Source of the DNA: Ochrobactrum teleogrylli
GTDB taxonomy: Bacteria > Pseudomonadota > Alphaproteobacteria > Rhizobiales > Rhizobiaceae
DNA length: 64,000 nt
Assembly: GCF_006376685.1 (NCBI RefSeq)
Contig: NZ_VEWL01000001.1
Span: 186,001 to 250,000, forward strand
Direction: 5' to 3'
Position 1 is the stretch's first letter; each line of letters starts with the position of its first letter. Positions 17,245 through 26,555 of this stretch are shown here, in pieces. Both the position numbers and the translations under genes were made by a program. Under the pieces are notes generated by a model. That model was given only the letters and a program-made list of their open reading frames with translations, made no database searches and was not told where the DNA came from.

Positions 17245-18759
17245 ATGGGCACGCGCATTCTCATAGCGGATGATGATCCGATTCACCGACGCAATATTGA
17301 AGCGATGGTCCAGCGCATGGGGTATCGCACGATCCTGGCTGACGGAGGCAATGGCGCGCTTGGTTTCGCGACGCAGCGCAAGGATATTGCACTGATCCTG
17401 CTCGACATGGCCATGCCGGACATGGATGGTCTCAGCGTTCTCGCCAAAATGCGCGATGTGGGCGTGACCATACCGGTGATCGTGCTGGTTCAGGGCGAAG
17501 ACCTGAACAGGGCCTTGCAGGCGGTCAAGCTCGGTGCGGTGGATTTCGTGACTACGCCGGTGGTGCCCGAGCGCGTCCAGCTTTCGATTTCCAATGCGCT
17601 GAAACTTGATGCGCTCGCCCACGAGGTGCGGCGCAACCGTTCGCTCAGAACACATTTTCCGCTTTCCGACATCATTGCCAGAAGCTCCGATATGGAGCGG
17701 GCGATGGTCGCCGCACGACGCGCTGCCGCATTAGATGCGCCGCTTCTTCTCGATGGGGAACCAGGCAGCGGCAAGGAAACGCTGGCCCGCGCCATTTGCA
17801 GCGCTGGCGCGAGATGGCGCGAAACTTTCATCACCGTCGATTGCCGCACACTGACAACGGACAATGTGGACCAGATCCTGTTCGGCGCGCCGGAAAAGCC
17901 ACGCATGGGCGGTTCCGCGATCACGGGGCCGGAGGGGGTTTTCGGCAAGCTGGCGAGTGCCGATGGCGGCACGCTTTATCTGGATGAGGTCGGGTTCCTG
18001 CCGCGTCATGCCCAGATGCGGCTCTATTCGGCCATGCAAACGGGGCAGTTCGAGGCGGCGGGCGTTCAATACCCGTTCAATGCGCGCGTCATGGCTTCCA
18101 CGACGCAGCCGTTGAGCGATCTGGTGCATACGGGGCGGTTCCATCCGGGCCTTGGCCAGTTGCTGGGGTCGTTCATGTTGCCGGTTCCCGCCTTGCGAAA
18201 CCGTTCAGAAGATATTCCGGTCCTGCTGCACCATTTCACGATGCGTTTTGCCAGCGAGGAGCGGCGCGGCCATATCACCGGCATTGCGCCGCATGTGCTG
18301 GAACGGTTGCGGGTCTATGATTGGCCGGGCAATGTGCGCGAGTTGAAGAATGCGGTTTTCCGCGCCGTTTTGCTGTGCGAGACCTCCGAGCTGACCATGG
18401 CGGATTTTGCCGAACTGATGAGCAATGTTGACGGCTGGACGGGTGCGCTCCAGACAGGCGCGAGGGTGGCGACGCATGCCAGTATCGCATCCGGCAGGGT
18501 CGCGCCCGGTGTCATCAGCGGCACCAATGCCGATGGCGAAGTGCGGACCCTTGCCGCCGCCGAAGAAGAAATGATCCGCTTCGCGCTGGCACATTACGAC
18601 GGGCAAATCAGTGAAGTCGCGCGTCGTTTGGGCATCGGAAGGACCACGCTTTACCGGAAGCTCAAGGAATATGGCATTGATGTGACCTCCATATCCGGCA
18701 GGGGATTCGATGACGGTCAGGAGGGTGACAGCACCACTTTCCGGCGCTCCGCAGGATAA
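17245..18759 (+). CDS. NtrC-like response regulator with degenerate GAFTGA loop
   Basis: A 504-residue regulator. The receiver domain (about 1-120) has the acidic pocket D9-D11 and phosphoacceptor Asp54 (ALILLDMAMPDMDG). The AAA+ domain (about 145-385) has Walker A GEPGSGKE near 172 and Walker B GGTLYLDEVG. A Fis-type helix-turn-helix lies near 450-475 (ISEVARRLGIGRTTLYRKLK). The sigma-54-contacting GAFTGA loop is replaced by GSAITGP inside a longer insert, so activation of sigma-54 polymerase is doubtful. The frame also opens at a TTG at 17230; the ATG at 17245 is chosen because MGTRILIADDDP is a normal receiver start. No sensor kinase is adjacent. Confidence 0.9.
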   Translation: MGTRILIADDDPIHRRNIEAMVQRMGYRTILADGGNGALGFATQRKDIALILLDMAMPDMDGLSVLAKMRDVGVTIPVIVLVQGEDLNRALQAVKLGAVDFVTTPVVPERVQLSISNALKLDALAHEVRRNRSLRTHFPLSDIIARSSDMERAMVAARRAAALDAPLLLDGEPGSGKETLARAICSAGARWRETFITVDCRTLTTDNVDQILFGAPEKPRMGGSAITGPEGVFGKLASADGGTLYLDEVGFLPRHAQMRLYSAMQTGQFEAAGVQYPFNARVMASTTQPLSDLVHTGRFHPGLGQLLGSFMLPVPALRNRSEDIPVLLHHFTMRFASEERRGHITGIAPHVLERLRVYDWPGNVRELKNAVFRAVLLCETSELTMADFAELMSNVDGWTGALQTGARVATHASIASGRVAPGVISGTNADGEVRTLAAAEEEMIRFALAHYDGQISEVARRLGIGRTTLYRKLKEYGIDVTSISGRGFDDGQEGDSTTFRRSAG

Positions 18760-19120
18760 TGAAATCAGTCTAAATATTTGAATTTCAATAGCTTCTAATC
18801 TTCGCCTTGGGGCGGAAAGAGTGCCTGTTGCCAATTAAAGACTGTTAATAATTTTTTTACCATAGCGAAAATAGATGCGCTCCTGTGTCTTTTTTGCCAT
18901 GGTGTTTCCGCATTTGTTGTTCACTAAGCGTCCATTAACCATTAAATCCGACAATTGGATCTATGGCGGAACGAAGCGGATTTCGTGCGGCGCTCAGAAA
19001 AGGTCACTTGGAAAGAGAGCTGCGGGCGAGACCAATTGCAACTGTCGTGACTGACAGTTGCCGCGAGTTTCAGACTTGTAGCCTCTGGGGGCGGACAAAA
19101 CGGTAAGGCGATACGATTCG
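18760..19120. other. 361-bp intergenic region before the DUF882 gene
   Basis: No ORF is apparent. The region is AT-rich at 18770-18960 and becomes G-rich from 19000. It ends in a leader with a perfect 8-bp hairpin at 19039-19060. Promoter elements are presumed but none stands out. Confidence 0.45.
19039..19060 (+). promoter_or_regulatory. Hairpin in the leader of the DUF882 gene
   Basis: CAACTGTC (19039-19046) and GACAGTTG (19053-19060) form a perfect 8-bp inverted repeat with a 6-base spacer, 61 bases before the start codon. It could be an mRNA leader hairpin or a dimeric-regulator operator. The sequence does not decide. Confidence 0.4.
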
Positions 19121-21082
19121 ATGAACAGCATATCGACCATGAAAGCGCGTTTCGCGAATGTCTGGAATAAAACCCGGATCGGTGCGACGACACGTCTGTC
19201 TCTCTCGTTTTCCCTTGTTGCGGCGGCAATCGCTTTTGTGGCTTCTCCCACGCAGGCTTCGGCTGAAACCCGCGCCCTCAAACTTTATTACGTCCATACC
19301 GGCGAGAAGGCGGAAATCGTCTTCAAGAAGAATGGCCGCTATGTGCCCGAAGGGCTGAAGCGCCTCAACGTTTTCCTGCGCGACTGGCGCCGCAATGAGC
19401 CGACCAAGATGGACCCGCGCCTGTTCGATCTGGTCTGGCAGGTCTATCAGTCCACCGGCTCGCGCGAATATATCAATGTGGTGTCGGCCTATCGCTCGCC
19501 TGCGACCAACGCTATGCTGCGTTCCAGCACGCGCGGCGTCGCCAAGAAGAGCCAGCATATGCTGGGTCGCGCGATGGATTATTACATTCCGGGCGTCAAT
19601 CTGGCCAAGTTGCGCGGCATCGGCATGCGCTACCAGATCGGCGGCGTCGGTTATTATCCGCGCTCGGGCTCGCCTTTCGTGCACATGGATGTCGGCAATG
19701 TCCGCTCCTGGCCGCGCATGAGCCGTCGCGAGCTTCTGGCACTGTTCCCGGATGGCAAGACGGCCCACCTTCCGGCTGATGGCAAGCCATTGCCGGGCTA
19801 TGAGCAGGCGCTGGCCATGATCGAGAAGCGCAAGGCCGGTGGCGGCGGCGAGGTCATGGTGGCCAGCAATTCGTCGTCCTCGCGCAAGAGCAAGACGCTG
19901 TTTGGCGCGCTCTTCGGCGGTGGTGCGGATGAAGAAGAAGATAATGGCGATGTCGCGGCGCCAGCGACTGCGCGTCCGGCGCGCGCCACGGCTCCGGCCA
20001 AGCAGGCTCCAGCCGCAGCGCCGGTGGAAGAAGCTCCGGCTCAGCCGCGGGAAACGATGATTGCCGCATTGCCAGCGCGTGAAGCGCCGGTTCCGATGCA
20101 GGCTCCGCGTCCTGAGACTGGTTTGAACGCTCAAACACTCGAATCGCAGGCGCAGACCGGCACTGTTGCCGAGCAAGGTGCCGCTGTCGTCGCCATGAAT
20201 GTGCCGATCCCGGCGCGCAAGCCTGAAATGGCGCCGCAGGATGCCGTGGCGCTTGCCGCCGCCGATCCTGATGCGGCGGCCCAGGTGGCGGATGCTTCGC
20301 CGCTCATGACCGGCTTCGTGCCGATCCCGTCGGCCCGTCCGCAGCTTGAAGGCGACGATGCGCAGGCGCAGCTTATTGCAGCGGTTGTCCCGTCGCAGCG
20401 TCCGGAACGTCCGGGTGAGCACCCTGTCGCCACCGGTCAGGATGCAATTGCAGCGCTGGTCAATAATCACGACAATGATGCCGTGGCTGTGGCCGGTGCG
20501 GGTTCTTCGCCAACGAATCCGGGTGAAGCGGGTGCTTTGCCCCTGCCGCAGCAGGCACCGCGCGCCGAGCCCAACACCCAGCTCGCAATGCTATCCAAAA
20601 AGGATGAAATCGGTGAGCTGATCGCACCGCCGAGCGACGACGATTACGACTCCGAGCCGGTCGCCAAAGTGGAGATGAAGCCAGCTCCGGTTCAGACGGC
20701 TTCTCTGGCGCCTGTCGCGGCACCGGTTCAACCGGCAGCCCGCGCCAAGCAGCCTGCCTCAGTTGGCAAGGCGGTCGATACCGGCGTTCGCACCACCGCC
20801 AAGGGCGCACGGCGTGTTGCCAAAGCGTCTTCGGCAAAGCCGCGGGCCGTGGTTCAGCCGGCAGCCGTGCATAATGCAGAAATGGCAATGTCGTCGGAAT
20901 CCATGGCGCAGAAGGCTCCGGTCACCAATCCGGTTCTGCGTAACGATGCGCTGCGCAGTGCCCCAGCAATGGTCTATACGGCTGGCTTCCAGCAGGGTGA
21001 TCTGCCCAGCGAACGCGCAAACAAGTTCAGCGGCAACGCTGTGACCTTCCTGACGGTCGCAAAATTCACCGCAACGAACTGA
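19121..21082 (+). CDS. Exported DUF882 (YcbK/M15-like) protein with long Ala/Pro-rich tail
   Basis: A 653-residue exported protein. After a long signal region (hydrophobic core about 30-48, cleavage near QASA), the DUF882 domain spans about 50-210. It includes VVSAYRSPATNAML, KKSQHMLGRAMDYYIPG and FVHMDVGNVRSW, with the His/Asp/His pattern of zinc-dependent peptidoglycan peptidases of the M15 fold. Residues 240-653 are a low-complexity Ala/Pro/Val-rich region with repeated VPIPxxRP-type motifs (VPIPARKP, VPIPSARP), probably extended in the periplasm. A role in cell-wall remodelling is inferred. A strong terminator follows. Confidence 0.85.
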   Translation: MNSISTMKARFANVWNKTRIGATTRLSLSFSLVAAAIAFVASPTQASAETRALKLYYVHTGEKAEIVFKKNGRYVPEGLKRLNVFLRDWRRNEPTKMDPRLFDLVWQVYQSTGSREYINVVSAYRSPATNAMLRSSTRGVAKKSQHMLGRAMDYYIPGVNLAKLRGIGMRYQIGGVGYYPRSGSPFVHMDVGNVRSWPRMSRRELLALFPDGKTAHLPADGKPLPGYEQALAMIEKRKAGGGGEVMVASNSSSSRKSKTLFGALFGGGADEEEDNGDVAAPATARPARATAPAKQAPAAAPVEEAPAQPRETMIAALPAREAPVPMQAPRPETGLNAQTLESQAQTGTVAEQGAAVVAMNVPIPARKPEMAPQDAVALAAADPDAAAQVADASPLMTGFVPIPSARPQLEGDDAQAQLIAAVVPSQRPERPGEHPVATGQDAIAALVNNHDNDAVAVAGAGSSPTNPGEAGALPLPQQAPRAEPNTQLAMLSKKDEIGELIAPPSDDDYDSEPVAKVEMKPAPVQTASLAPVAAPVQPAARAKQPASVGKAVDTGVRTTAKGARRVAKASSAKPRAVVQPAAVHNAEMAMSSESMAQKAPVTNPVLRNDALRSAPAMVYTAGFQQGDLPSERANKFSGNAVTFLTVAKFTATN

Positions 21083-21102
21083 TTGCCGCAAAGGCATCAA
21101 AG

Positions 21103-21130
21103 AAAAAGGGGCCACGGAGGCCCCTTTTTT
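21103..21130 (+). terminator. Intrinsic terminator after the DUF882 gene
   Basis: AAAAAGGGGCC pairs with GGCCCCTTTTT around the loop ACGGA and runs into T residues, starting 20 bases after the stop codon. The A-rich left arm lets it act on either strand. Confidence 0.92.
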
Positions 21131-21142
21131 ATGGTCGGTTTT

Positions 21143-21290
21143 AGAGCGGTTCCGGTTAAAACGGAATCGTGGAACCGCTCTATCTATTTGTTTTGACGCA
21201 TTATCCGACACATCGAAGCAGGATCAGAAATCAGTCCAGTGGACTGATTTCCCTGCGTAGGCGCTACGCACTTTTGCTGGAAATGCTCTA
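21143..21290. repeat. Dispersed intergenic repeat, long form
   Basis: Same family as 10648-10745: AGAGCGGTTCCGGTT / GGAACCGCTCT hairpin, T-rich spacer, ACGCATTATCC, and the terminal GCTACGCACTTTTGCTGGAA. Here about 55 bases are inserted after ACGCATTATCC, including a perfect palindrome (AAATCAGTCC, 3-base loop, GGACTGATTT). It lies between convergent genes and ends 6 bases from the eda stop codon. Confidence 0.85.
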
Positions 21291-21296
21291 GGAACC

Positions 21297-21935
21297 TCAG
21301 CCTTTCAGGCTGGCTGCATCACGTGCAAGCGTGGTGATGGCGTCCCAATCGCCAGCTTCCACGAGTTCCTTCGGGGCAACCCACGATCCGCCGACGCAAA
21401 TGACGTTTGGCAGCGAGAGATAGGTTTTTGCATTGGCGAGGCTGATGCCGCCGGTTGGGCAGAAGAAGATTCCGGCCAGAGGAGACGAAAGCGCCTTCAG
21501 GAAAGATGCGCCACCGGCCTGTTCCGCCGGGAAGAATTTCAGATGCGTGTAGCCTTCTTCGCGCAGCGTCAGCATTTCGCTCGGCGTGATGGCGGCGGGC
21601 AAAAGCGGCACGTCGCTGTCATTGGCCGCGTCGACAATCTGTCTCGTCGCGCCGGGGCTGACGATGAAGCGCGAACCGGCCTTTGCCGCCTGTTCATATT
21701 GCTTTGCGTTGAGGATCGTACCGGCGCCGACGATGGCTTCAGGCACTTCATCAGCCACAGCGCGAATGGCTTCCAGCGCCGCTGCCGTGCGCAAGGTGAT
21801 CTCGATGGCAGGAAGCCCACCTTTGGCCAGTGCGCGCGCCAGCGGCACGGCATGTTCTACCTTGTCGATCAGCAGCACCGGAATAACCGGCTGGCCTTTC
21901 ATGACGGGGACGAGAAGATCGGTTTTCTGGGGCAT
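21297..21935 (-). CDS. eda: 2-dehydro-3-deoxy-phosphogluconate (KDPG) aldolase
   Basis: A 212-residue cytoplasmic class I aldolase splitting KDPG to pyruvate and glyceraldehyde 3-phosphate in the Entner-Doudoroff pathway. Motifs include PVLLIDKVEHAVPLARAL, the Glu of IEITLRT (about 45-51), VGAGTILN, FIVSPGAT and the Schiff-base Lys in THLKFFPAEQAGG (about 133). FCPTGGIS is the phosphate-binding loop. The length fits the family. The frame is open to 22010, but the ATG at 21935 gives the normal N terminus. The other Entner-Doudoroff genes are not in the window. Confidence 0.95.
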   Translation of the reverse strand: MPQKTDLLVPVMKGQPVIPVLLIDKVEHAVPLARALAKGGLPAIEITLRTAAALEAIRAVADEVPEAIVGAGTILNAKQYEQAAKAGSRFIVSPGATRQIVDAANDSDVPLLPAAITPSEMLTLREEGYTHLKFFPAEQAGGASFLKALSSPLAGIFFCPTGGISLANAKTYLSLPNVICVGGSWVAPKELVEAGDWDAITTLARDAASLKG

Positions 21936-22074
21936 CGGCTCGCTCGGCTGTTGGAGTATTTCGGCATATTCTGCGGAATGTGCAACGATTCCGCAAAAAT
22001 GGACATGCACGCAATGTGATAAATCGATTTAAATATAAGAGGCTCACTTGTCCACAGCCGGGACAAGGTTGTTT

Positions 22075-22686
22075 TCAGGCCGCAGACTTGAAAGTACCAA
22101 GCTGTTTTAGCCAGCGCTGATAGGCGGCGGCCATGCGCGTGTCGTAATTGTTGCGGGCGAAAGCGGGGCCATTATAGCGTCTTGCGAAGCTGCGCCAGTC
22201 GCAGGCGCGCATGACGTCCACCAGCCCCGCCTTTTCGATGAAGCGCAGCATCAGCCGCACCTGACCGGCAACCGACCCGCGCGCTTCCGCCACCAGCGCA
22301 TCGACCGAAGCAAAATCGAGCCATTCCCAATGCGCGCCCATGACCTGACCCAAACCCCAGGAGGTGGATTCCAGCGCGGCTTTCTTGTCGAGACCCATGG
22401 CGCGTTCCAGCAAAAGCCAACGGCCGCCTTGCGATTTCGGATTGGCGATCTTGCCAGCTTCCGGCGCGGACAGGCCGTTCTTGCGGGCATAGTCGCGGAT
22501 ACGCCCGGAAAGCCTGCGGTCGAAATAATGCCCTTCGAAACGGATTGCCGGTTCCTTTTGTCCATCCACATCGTAAAGCGCGCGACCGCCGCTTTCCACT
22601 TCCGCAACCGCCAGCAAGGCCGCCGGATCGATTTGCGCCAGTCTTGCCATGGCGGTCATCGCATCGATGGTCTGTTTGTCGAACAT
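22075..22686 (-). CDS. N-acetylmuramidase-family (DUF3380-like) protein
   Basis: A 203-residue protein resembling the phage-endolysin N-acetylmuramidase family. It has VAEVESGGRALYDVDGQKEPAIRFEGHYF (Glu of EVESGG is the likely acid), SWGLGQVMGAHWEWL and FARRYNGPAFARNNY, features of lysozyme-like domains. No signal peptide or membrane segment is visible, so export, if any, would need help. AGGAG lies about 8 bases before the ATG at 22686, so the 42-residue extension is rejected. No phage genes surround it; it may be a domesticated enzyme. Confidence 0.78.
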   Translation of the reverse strand: MFDKQTIDAMTAMARLAQIDPAALLAVAEVESGGRALYDVDGQKEPAIRFEGHYFDRRLSGRIRDYARKNGLSAPEAGKIANPKSQGGRWLLLERAMGLDKKAALESTSWGLGQVMGAHWEWLDFASVDALVAEARGSVAGQVRLMLRFIEKAGLVDVMRACDWRSFARRYNGPAFARNNYDTRMAAAYQRWLKQLGTFKSAA

Positions 22687-22817
22687 GCATTTCTCCTCTT
22701 GGACGGTGGTATTCGTGGCGATTTTCGCCGCATCCGGGGTCGCGAGGATAAAGTTGTCTTGAATTATCGGTGTCCGGGGATTAGTTGCGGGGTAGATTTT
22801 CAAAGAAGACACAAACG

Positions 22818-23735
22818 ATGAGCAATTTGCCTTTCACCGTCGCCGCCCTCTATTGCTTTGCGCCGCTGCCGCAATATGAAAGCCTGCGCGAGCCGCTGGC
22901 GCAGCTTTGCTGTGGAAACGGCATCAAGGGAACGCTGCTTCTGGCTGCCGAAGGGATCAACGGAACTGTGGCTGGCACAGCCGAGGCGATTGAAAAGCTT
23001 GTCCAGCACATCACCGCCATTCCGGGACTCAGCCAGCCGGAACTGAAATATTCCCATGCAAGCGAAATGCCGTTCAATCGCATGAAGGTGCGGCTGAAGC
23101 GGGAAATCGTCACGATGGGCGTCGATGGTATCGATCCGCTGAAAAGCGTCGGCACCTATATTGCCCCGCAAGACTGGAACGCCCTGATTGCCGACGAAAA
23201 TACGGTCGTTGTCGATACGCGCAACGATTATGAATATGCGATCGGTACGTTCGAGGGCGCTCTCGATCCGCAGACCAAGACTTTTCGCGAATTTCCGAAC
23301 TGGGTAGAACAGAACCGCGATAAGCTGGAAGGCAAGAAGATCGCCATGTTCTGCACCGGCGGTATTCGCTGCGAAAAGGCGACGGCCTTTGTGAAAGGCC
23401 TCGGCTTTGACGAGGTCTTCCATCTGAAGGGCGGCATTCTCAAATATCTGGAAGAAGTCCCGCAGGAAGAGAGCATGTGGAACGGCGAGTGCTTCGTGTT
23501 CGACGAGCGCGTAGCCGTTGGCCATGGCCTGACCGAAAGCGACGTGGAGCTTTGCCGCGCCTGCCGTCGTCCGATCACGCCAGAGGACAAGCTCTCGAAG
23601 TTCTTCGAGGAAGGTATTTCCTGCGCCGGTTGCTATGATGAGCGCACGCCGGAAGATCGCGCCCGTTATGCCGAGCGTCAAAAGCAGATCGGTCTCGCCA
23701 AAGCGCGTGGACAACACAAGCATATCGGCAGTTGA
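22818..23735 (+). CDS. trhO: tRNA uridine(34) hydroxylase, rhodanese-domain protein
   Basis: A 305-residue cytoplasmic enzyme of the YceA/TrhO family, which forms 5-hydroxyuridine at tRNA position 34. An N-terminal domain (about 5-100, [16 protein letters not shown]) precedes a rhodanese domain (about 125-220) with VVDTRNDYE and the active cysteine in [13 protein letters not shown] Cys-rich C terminus ([13 protein letters not shown]) completes the family architecture. The frame opens at a TTG (22785); I use the ATG at 22818, which gives [14 protein letters not shown]. Confidence 0.93.
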   Translation: MSNLPFTVAALYCFAPLPQYESLREPLAQLCCGNGIKGTLLLAAEGINGTVAGTAEAIEKLVQHITAIPGLSQPELKYSHASEMPFNRMKVRLKREIVTMGVDGIDPLKSVGTYIAPQDWNALIADENTVVVDTRNDYEYAIGTFEGALDPQTKTFREFPNWVEQNRDKLEGKKIAMFCTGGIRCEKATAFVKGLGFDEVFHLKGGILKYLEEVPQEESMWNGECFVFDERVAVGHGLTESDVELCRACRRPITPEDKLSKFFEEGISCAGCYDERTPEDRARYAERQKQIGLAKARGQHKHIGS

Positions 23736-23793
23736 GCCTTCTTTAGCCACTAGCCAAACAAGTTGCACCGCATTATGGTGACGCCGATTTCGG

Positions 23794-23818
23794 AACGAAC
23801 TGAATTCGTTACGGAATT
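23794..23818. promoter_or_regulatory. Possible operator upstream of modABC
   Basis: Overlapping inverted repeats, AACGAA-CTGAA-TTCGTT and AATTC-GTTACG-GAATT, lie about 160 bases before modA. A ModE-type regulator would be expected for this operon, but this is not the E. coli ModE consensus. It is only a candidate. Confidence 0.25.
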
Positions 23819-23974
23819 TTGGGCGGCTTTTGCATGGACGCCCGTGCATCAAGGGTCTGACGGCATCCGGGTCGCGTTTGCCTCCATCACACCCATCATC
23901 GCAAAAAAGCGCGCCGGTTCATTCCGGCGGATGATGGTGTTTGTCCGTTCAAACGGGCAATATGGAGGGTAGTC

Positions 23975-24730
23975 ATGAAAAAACTTATCGCCGCATTTCT
24001 TATCACAATTGCCGCTGACACCGCTTCGGTCGCGCATGCCGCCGAAAAGGTAACGGTCTTTGCCGCCGCGAGCATGAAGGATGTGATCGAAGAAGCCGCC
24101 AAGCAGATCAAGGCCAAGGACGGCACGGAAGTGGTCGCTTCCTTCGCGTCTTCGTCGGTCCTGGCCAAGCAGATCGAACAGGGCGCACCGGCGCAGATTT
24201 TCATTTCCGCCGATCTCGACTGGATGGACTATGTCGAGAAGGCCAATGCCATCGACACGGCGTCGCGCAAGGTGATCGCAGGCAATGCGCTGGTTATCGC
24301 CACACAGAAGGATACGGCGAAGGCCGATGTCAAGGAACTGTTGAGCGCTGGCCGTTTCTCCATGGGCGATCCGTCCAACGTGCCTGCCGGTAAATACGGC
24401 AAGGCCGCGCTGGAAAAGCTCGATATCTGGAAAGATGTCGAGAAGAATGGCGTCTTCGCGGAGAATGTGCGCGTTGCCCTGCAATATGTCAGCCGTGGCG
24501 AAGTGAAGGCGGCCATTGTCTATGCTTCCGACCGCGCTGCAGCGCCCGATCTGGTGGAAGCCTACCGGTTCCCGGCAACCAGCCACGCGCCGATCCTCTA
24601 TCCGGCGGCTCTCATTGAAAAGAATGAAAACGATGCCGCCAAGGCCTTCCTTGCTTTCCTTGAAAGCGATGCCGGTCAGGCGATCATCAAGGACAAGGGC
24701 TTTGTCGGCGCTGCGGAGGCGGGCAAGTGA
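23975..24730 (+). CDS. modA: Molybdate ABC transporter substrate-binding protein
   Basis: A 251-residue periplasmic molybdate/tungstate binder. The signal peptide is residues 1-22 (SVAHA cleavage). The mature protein begins EKVTVFAAASMKDVIEEAA, whose Ser contacts the oxyanion, and continues with ASFASSSVLAKQIEQGAPAQIFISAD and AAIVYASDRAAAPDLVE, all ModA motifs. TGGAGGGTAGTC precedes the ATG. It is first in a tightly coupled modABC operon. Confidence 0.96.
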   Translation: MKKLIAAFLITIAADTASVAHAAEKVTVFAAASMKDVIEEAAKQIKAKDGTEVVASFASSSVLAKQIEQGAPAQIFISADLDWMDYVEKANAIDTASRKVIAGNALVIATQKDTAKADVKELLSAGRFSMGDPSNVPAGKYGKAALEKLDIWKDVEKNGVFAENVRVALQYVSRGEVKAAIVYASDRAAAPDLVEAYRFPATSHAPILYPAALIEKNENDAAKAFLAFLESDAGQAIIKDKGFVGAAEAGK

Positions 24731-25413
24731 TGATGGAAGTTGGCGTCTGGCCGATTGTGCTGCTGTCACTCCGGGTTGCCGGAATTGCCATCCTCGTCGC
24801 TTTGCCAGTCGCGTTCCTTGTCGCATGGATTCTTGCTCGGTTCGATTTTCCGGGCAAATCTCTGGCGCAGGCGCTTGTGACCATGCCGCTGGTTCTGCCG
24901 CCGGTGGTCACAGGCTATCTGCTGTTGATCCTGTTCGGTGCAAGAGGGGCGTTCGGCGCACCCATGCAGGAATGGTTCGGCCTGTCCTTTTCCTTTCGGT
25001 GGACCGGTGCTGCTCTTGCCGCCGGTGTCATGGCGTTTCCGCTGCTCGTCCGTCCGATCCGCCTGTCGATTGAAGGGCTGGATCGTGGGCTTGAAGAAGC
25101 GGCGCGGACATTGGGCGCCAGCAGGCTTGTGGCCTTTTTCACCGTGATCCTGCCGCCGCTTTTGCCGGGCGTTCTGGCGGGTGCCGTGCTTGGTTTTGCC
25201 AAGGCGCTGGGTGAATTCGGCGCGACCATCACCTTTGTTTCCAATATTCCCGGCGAGACGCAAACCCTCTCGCTTGCGATTTATGCTTTGATGCAGACGC
25301 CATCGGGCGACGCTGAAGCCTTCCGACTGATTGCCATATCGGCTGCGATTTCCATCATAGCCGTCGTGCTGTCCGAATGGTTGCAGCGCAGGCTTGCCGG
25401 AGATGCCAAATGA
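24730..25413 (+). CDS. modB: Molybdate ABC transporter permease
   Basis: A 227-residue inner-membrane permease with about five transmembrane helices. The EAA loop reads LEEAARTLGASRLVAFFTVILP (about 117-138), and ALGEFGATITFVSN is typical of ModB. The start ATG shares a base with the modA stop codon; GTG at 24727 and ATG at 24733 are alternatives. GGAGG lies inside the end of modA. It pairs with ModA and ModC to import molybdate. Confidence 0.95.
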   Translation: MMEVGVWPIVLLSLRVAGIAILVALPVAFLVAWILARFDFPGKSLAQALVTMPLVLPPVVTGYLLLILFGARGAFGAPMQEWFGLSFSFRWTGAALAAGVMAFPLLVRPIRLSIEGLDRGLEEAARTLGASRLVAFFTVILPPLLPGVLAGAVLGFAKALGEFGATITFVSNIPGETQTLSLAIYALMQTPSGDAEAFRLIAISAAISIIAVVLSEWLQRRLAGDAK

Positions 25414-26480
25414 GTGGGCTCTTTGTTTCCATTAAGGGCCGTAATGGCAAATTCGCCGTTGAAGCCGATTTTGCAGCGGGTGGTGGCGTGACTGCGCTAT
25501 TCGGGCATTCGGGGGCGGGCAAAACCACGCTTTTGAAGATGATCGCCGGAACGTTGCGCCCGGAAAGCGGTCGCATCGCGGTTGGCGATTTTGCGCTGTT
25601 CGACGCCGATAAGGGCATTGATCTGCCACCGGAGAAGCGGCGCATCGGCTATGTCTTTCAGGAAGCCCGCCTGTTTCCGCATATGAGTGTCAAGCGCAAC
25701 CTGACCTATGCGCGCTGGGCGGGACACCGACAGGCCACGCGCAATTTCGATGAGGTGGTAACGCTTCTCGGCATCGAACAGCTTCTCGACCGTCGCCCAA
25801 CGACGTTATCGGGCGGCGAGCGCCAGCGTGTCGCTATTGGCCGGGCGCTGTTGTCAGATCCGGCACTACTGCTGCTGGACGAGCCGCTTTCCTCGCTGGA
25901 TCATGCGCGCCGACAGGAGATATTGCCCTTTATCGAGCGGTTGCGTGACGAAAGCCGTGTGCCGGTTGTCTATGTCAGTCACGAAATAGACGAAGTGGCG
26001 CGGCTTGCCGATGAGATCGTGCTTCTTTCCGGCGGCAAGGTGACGGCGAGCGGCGGGGCGGCTTCGATATTTCCGCTGATCGATGAAGGCGATGGAGCCG
26101 GCGTGCTGCTTGAAGGCACGGTCGCCTCTTATGATGAGAGCTACAAGCTGGCGGAAATCGACCTTGGTGGCGCGTCGTTCCAGTTGACGGATACGGGGCT
26201 GAAACAGGGTATGCATGTGCGACTGCGCGTGCGGGCGCGGGACGTTTCTCTGGCGCGTCAGGCGCCAGACGCAATCAGCATTCGCAATGTGCTGCCGGTC
26301 ATCATTACGGGCATCGAAGCAGGCGAGGGGCCGAACGCGCATGTCTCCCTCGACTTTCAGGGGCGGCATCTGGAGGCGCGTCTGACGCGCCGCTCGGTGG
26401 ACGATCTGGGCTTGCGGGCAGGCGAACGGGTGGTTGCCTTGGTGAAGGCTGTCTCGGTGGACCGGGCTGCCATTCGGTAA
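25410..26480 (+). CDS. modC: Molybdate ABC transporter ATP-binding protein
   Basis: A 356-residue ATPase. Walker A is GHSGAGKTT (about 31-39), the signature is LSGGERQRVAIGRALL (about 129-144) and Walker B is LLLLDEPLSSLD (about 150-161). A Mop/TOBE molybdate-binding domain fills the C-terminal third (from about residue 290, SIRNVLPVIITGIE). Its ATG overlaps the modB stop codon as ATGA, indicating coupled translation. Confidence 0.96.
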   Translation: MSGLFVSIKGRNGKFAVEADFAAGGGVTALFGHSGAGKTTLLKMIAGTLRPESGRIAVGDFALFDADKGIDLPPEKRRIGYVFQEARLFPHMSVKRNLTYARWAGHRQATRNFDEVVTLLGIEQLLDRRPTTLSGGERQRVAIGRALLSDPALLLLDEPLSSLDHARRQEILPFIERLRDESRVPVVYVSHEIDEVARLADEIVLLSGGKVTASGGAASIFPLIDEGDGAGVLLEGTVASYDESYKLAEIDLGGASFQLTDTGLKQGMHVRLRVRARDVSLARQAPDAISIRNVLPVIITGIEAGEGPNAHVSLDFQGRHLEARLTRRSVDDLGLRAGERVVALVKAVSVDRAAIR

Positions 26481-26555
26481 AAATGAAACGGCTACAATAA
26501 TCTGGTTTGCGTGGCACTGCTTTTATGCTCCTGTCTTGCTGACTGGGAGAACAAC

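Noticed and set aside
19070-20470. 466-residue Arg/His-rich minus-strand ORF
   Set aside because: It is the antisense shadow of the Ala/Pro-rich tail of the DUF882 protein, a common artefact in GC-rich repeats.
22075-22686. Prophage remnant signalled by the endolysin-like gene
   Set aside because: No holin, structural, integrase or attachment features lie nearby, and both neighbours are housekeeping genes.
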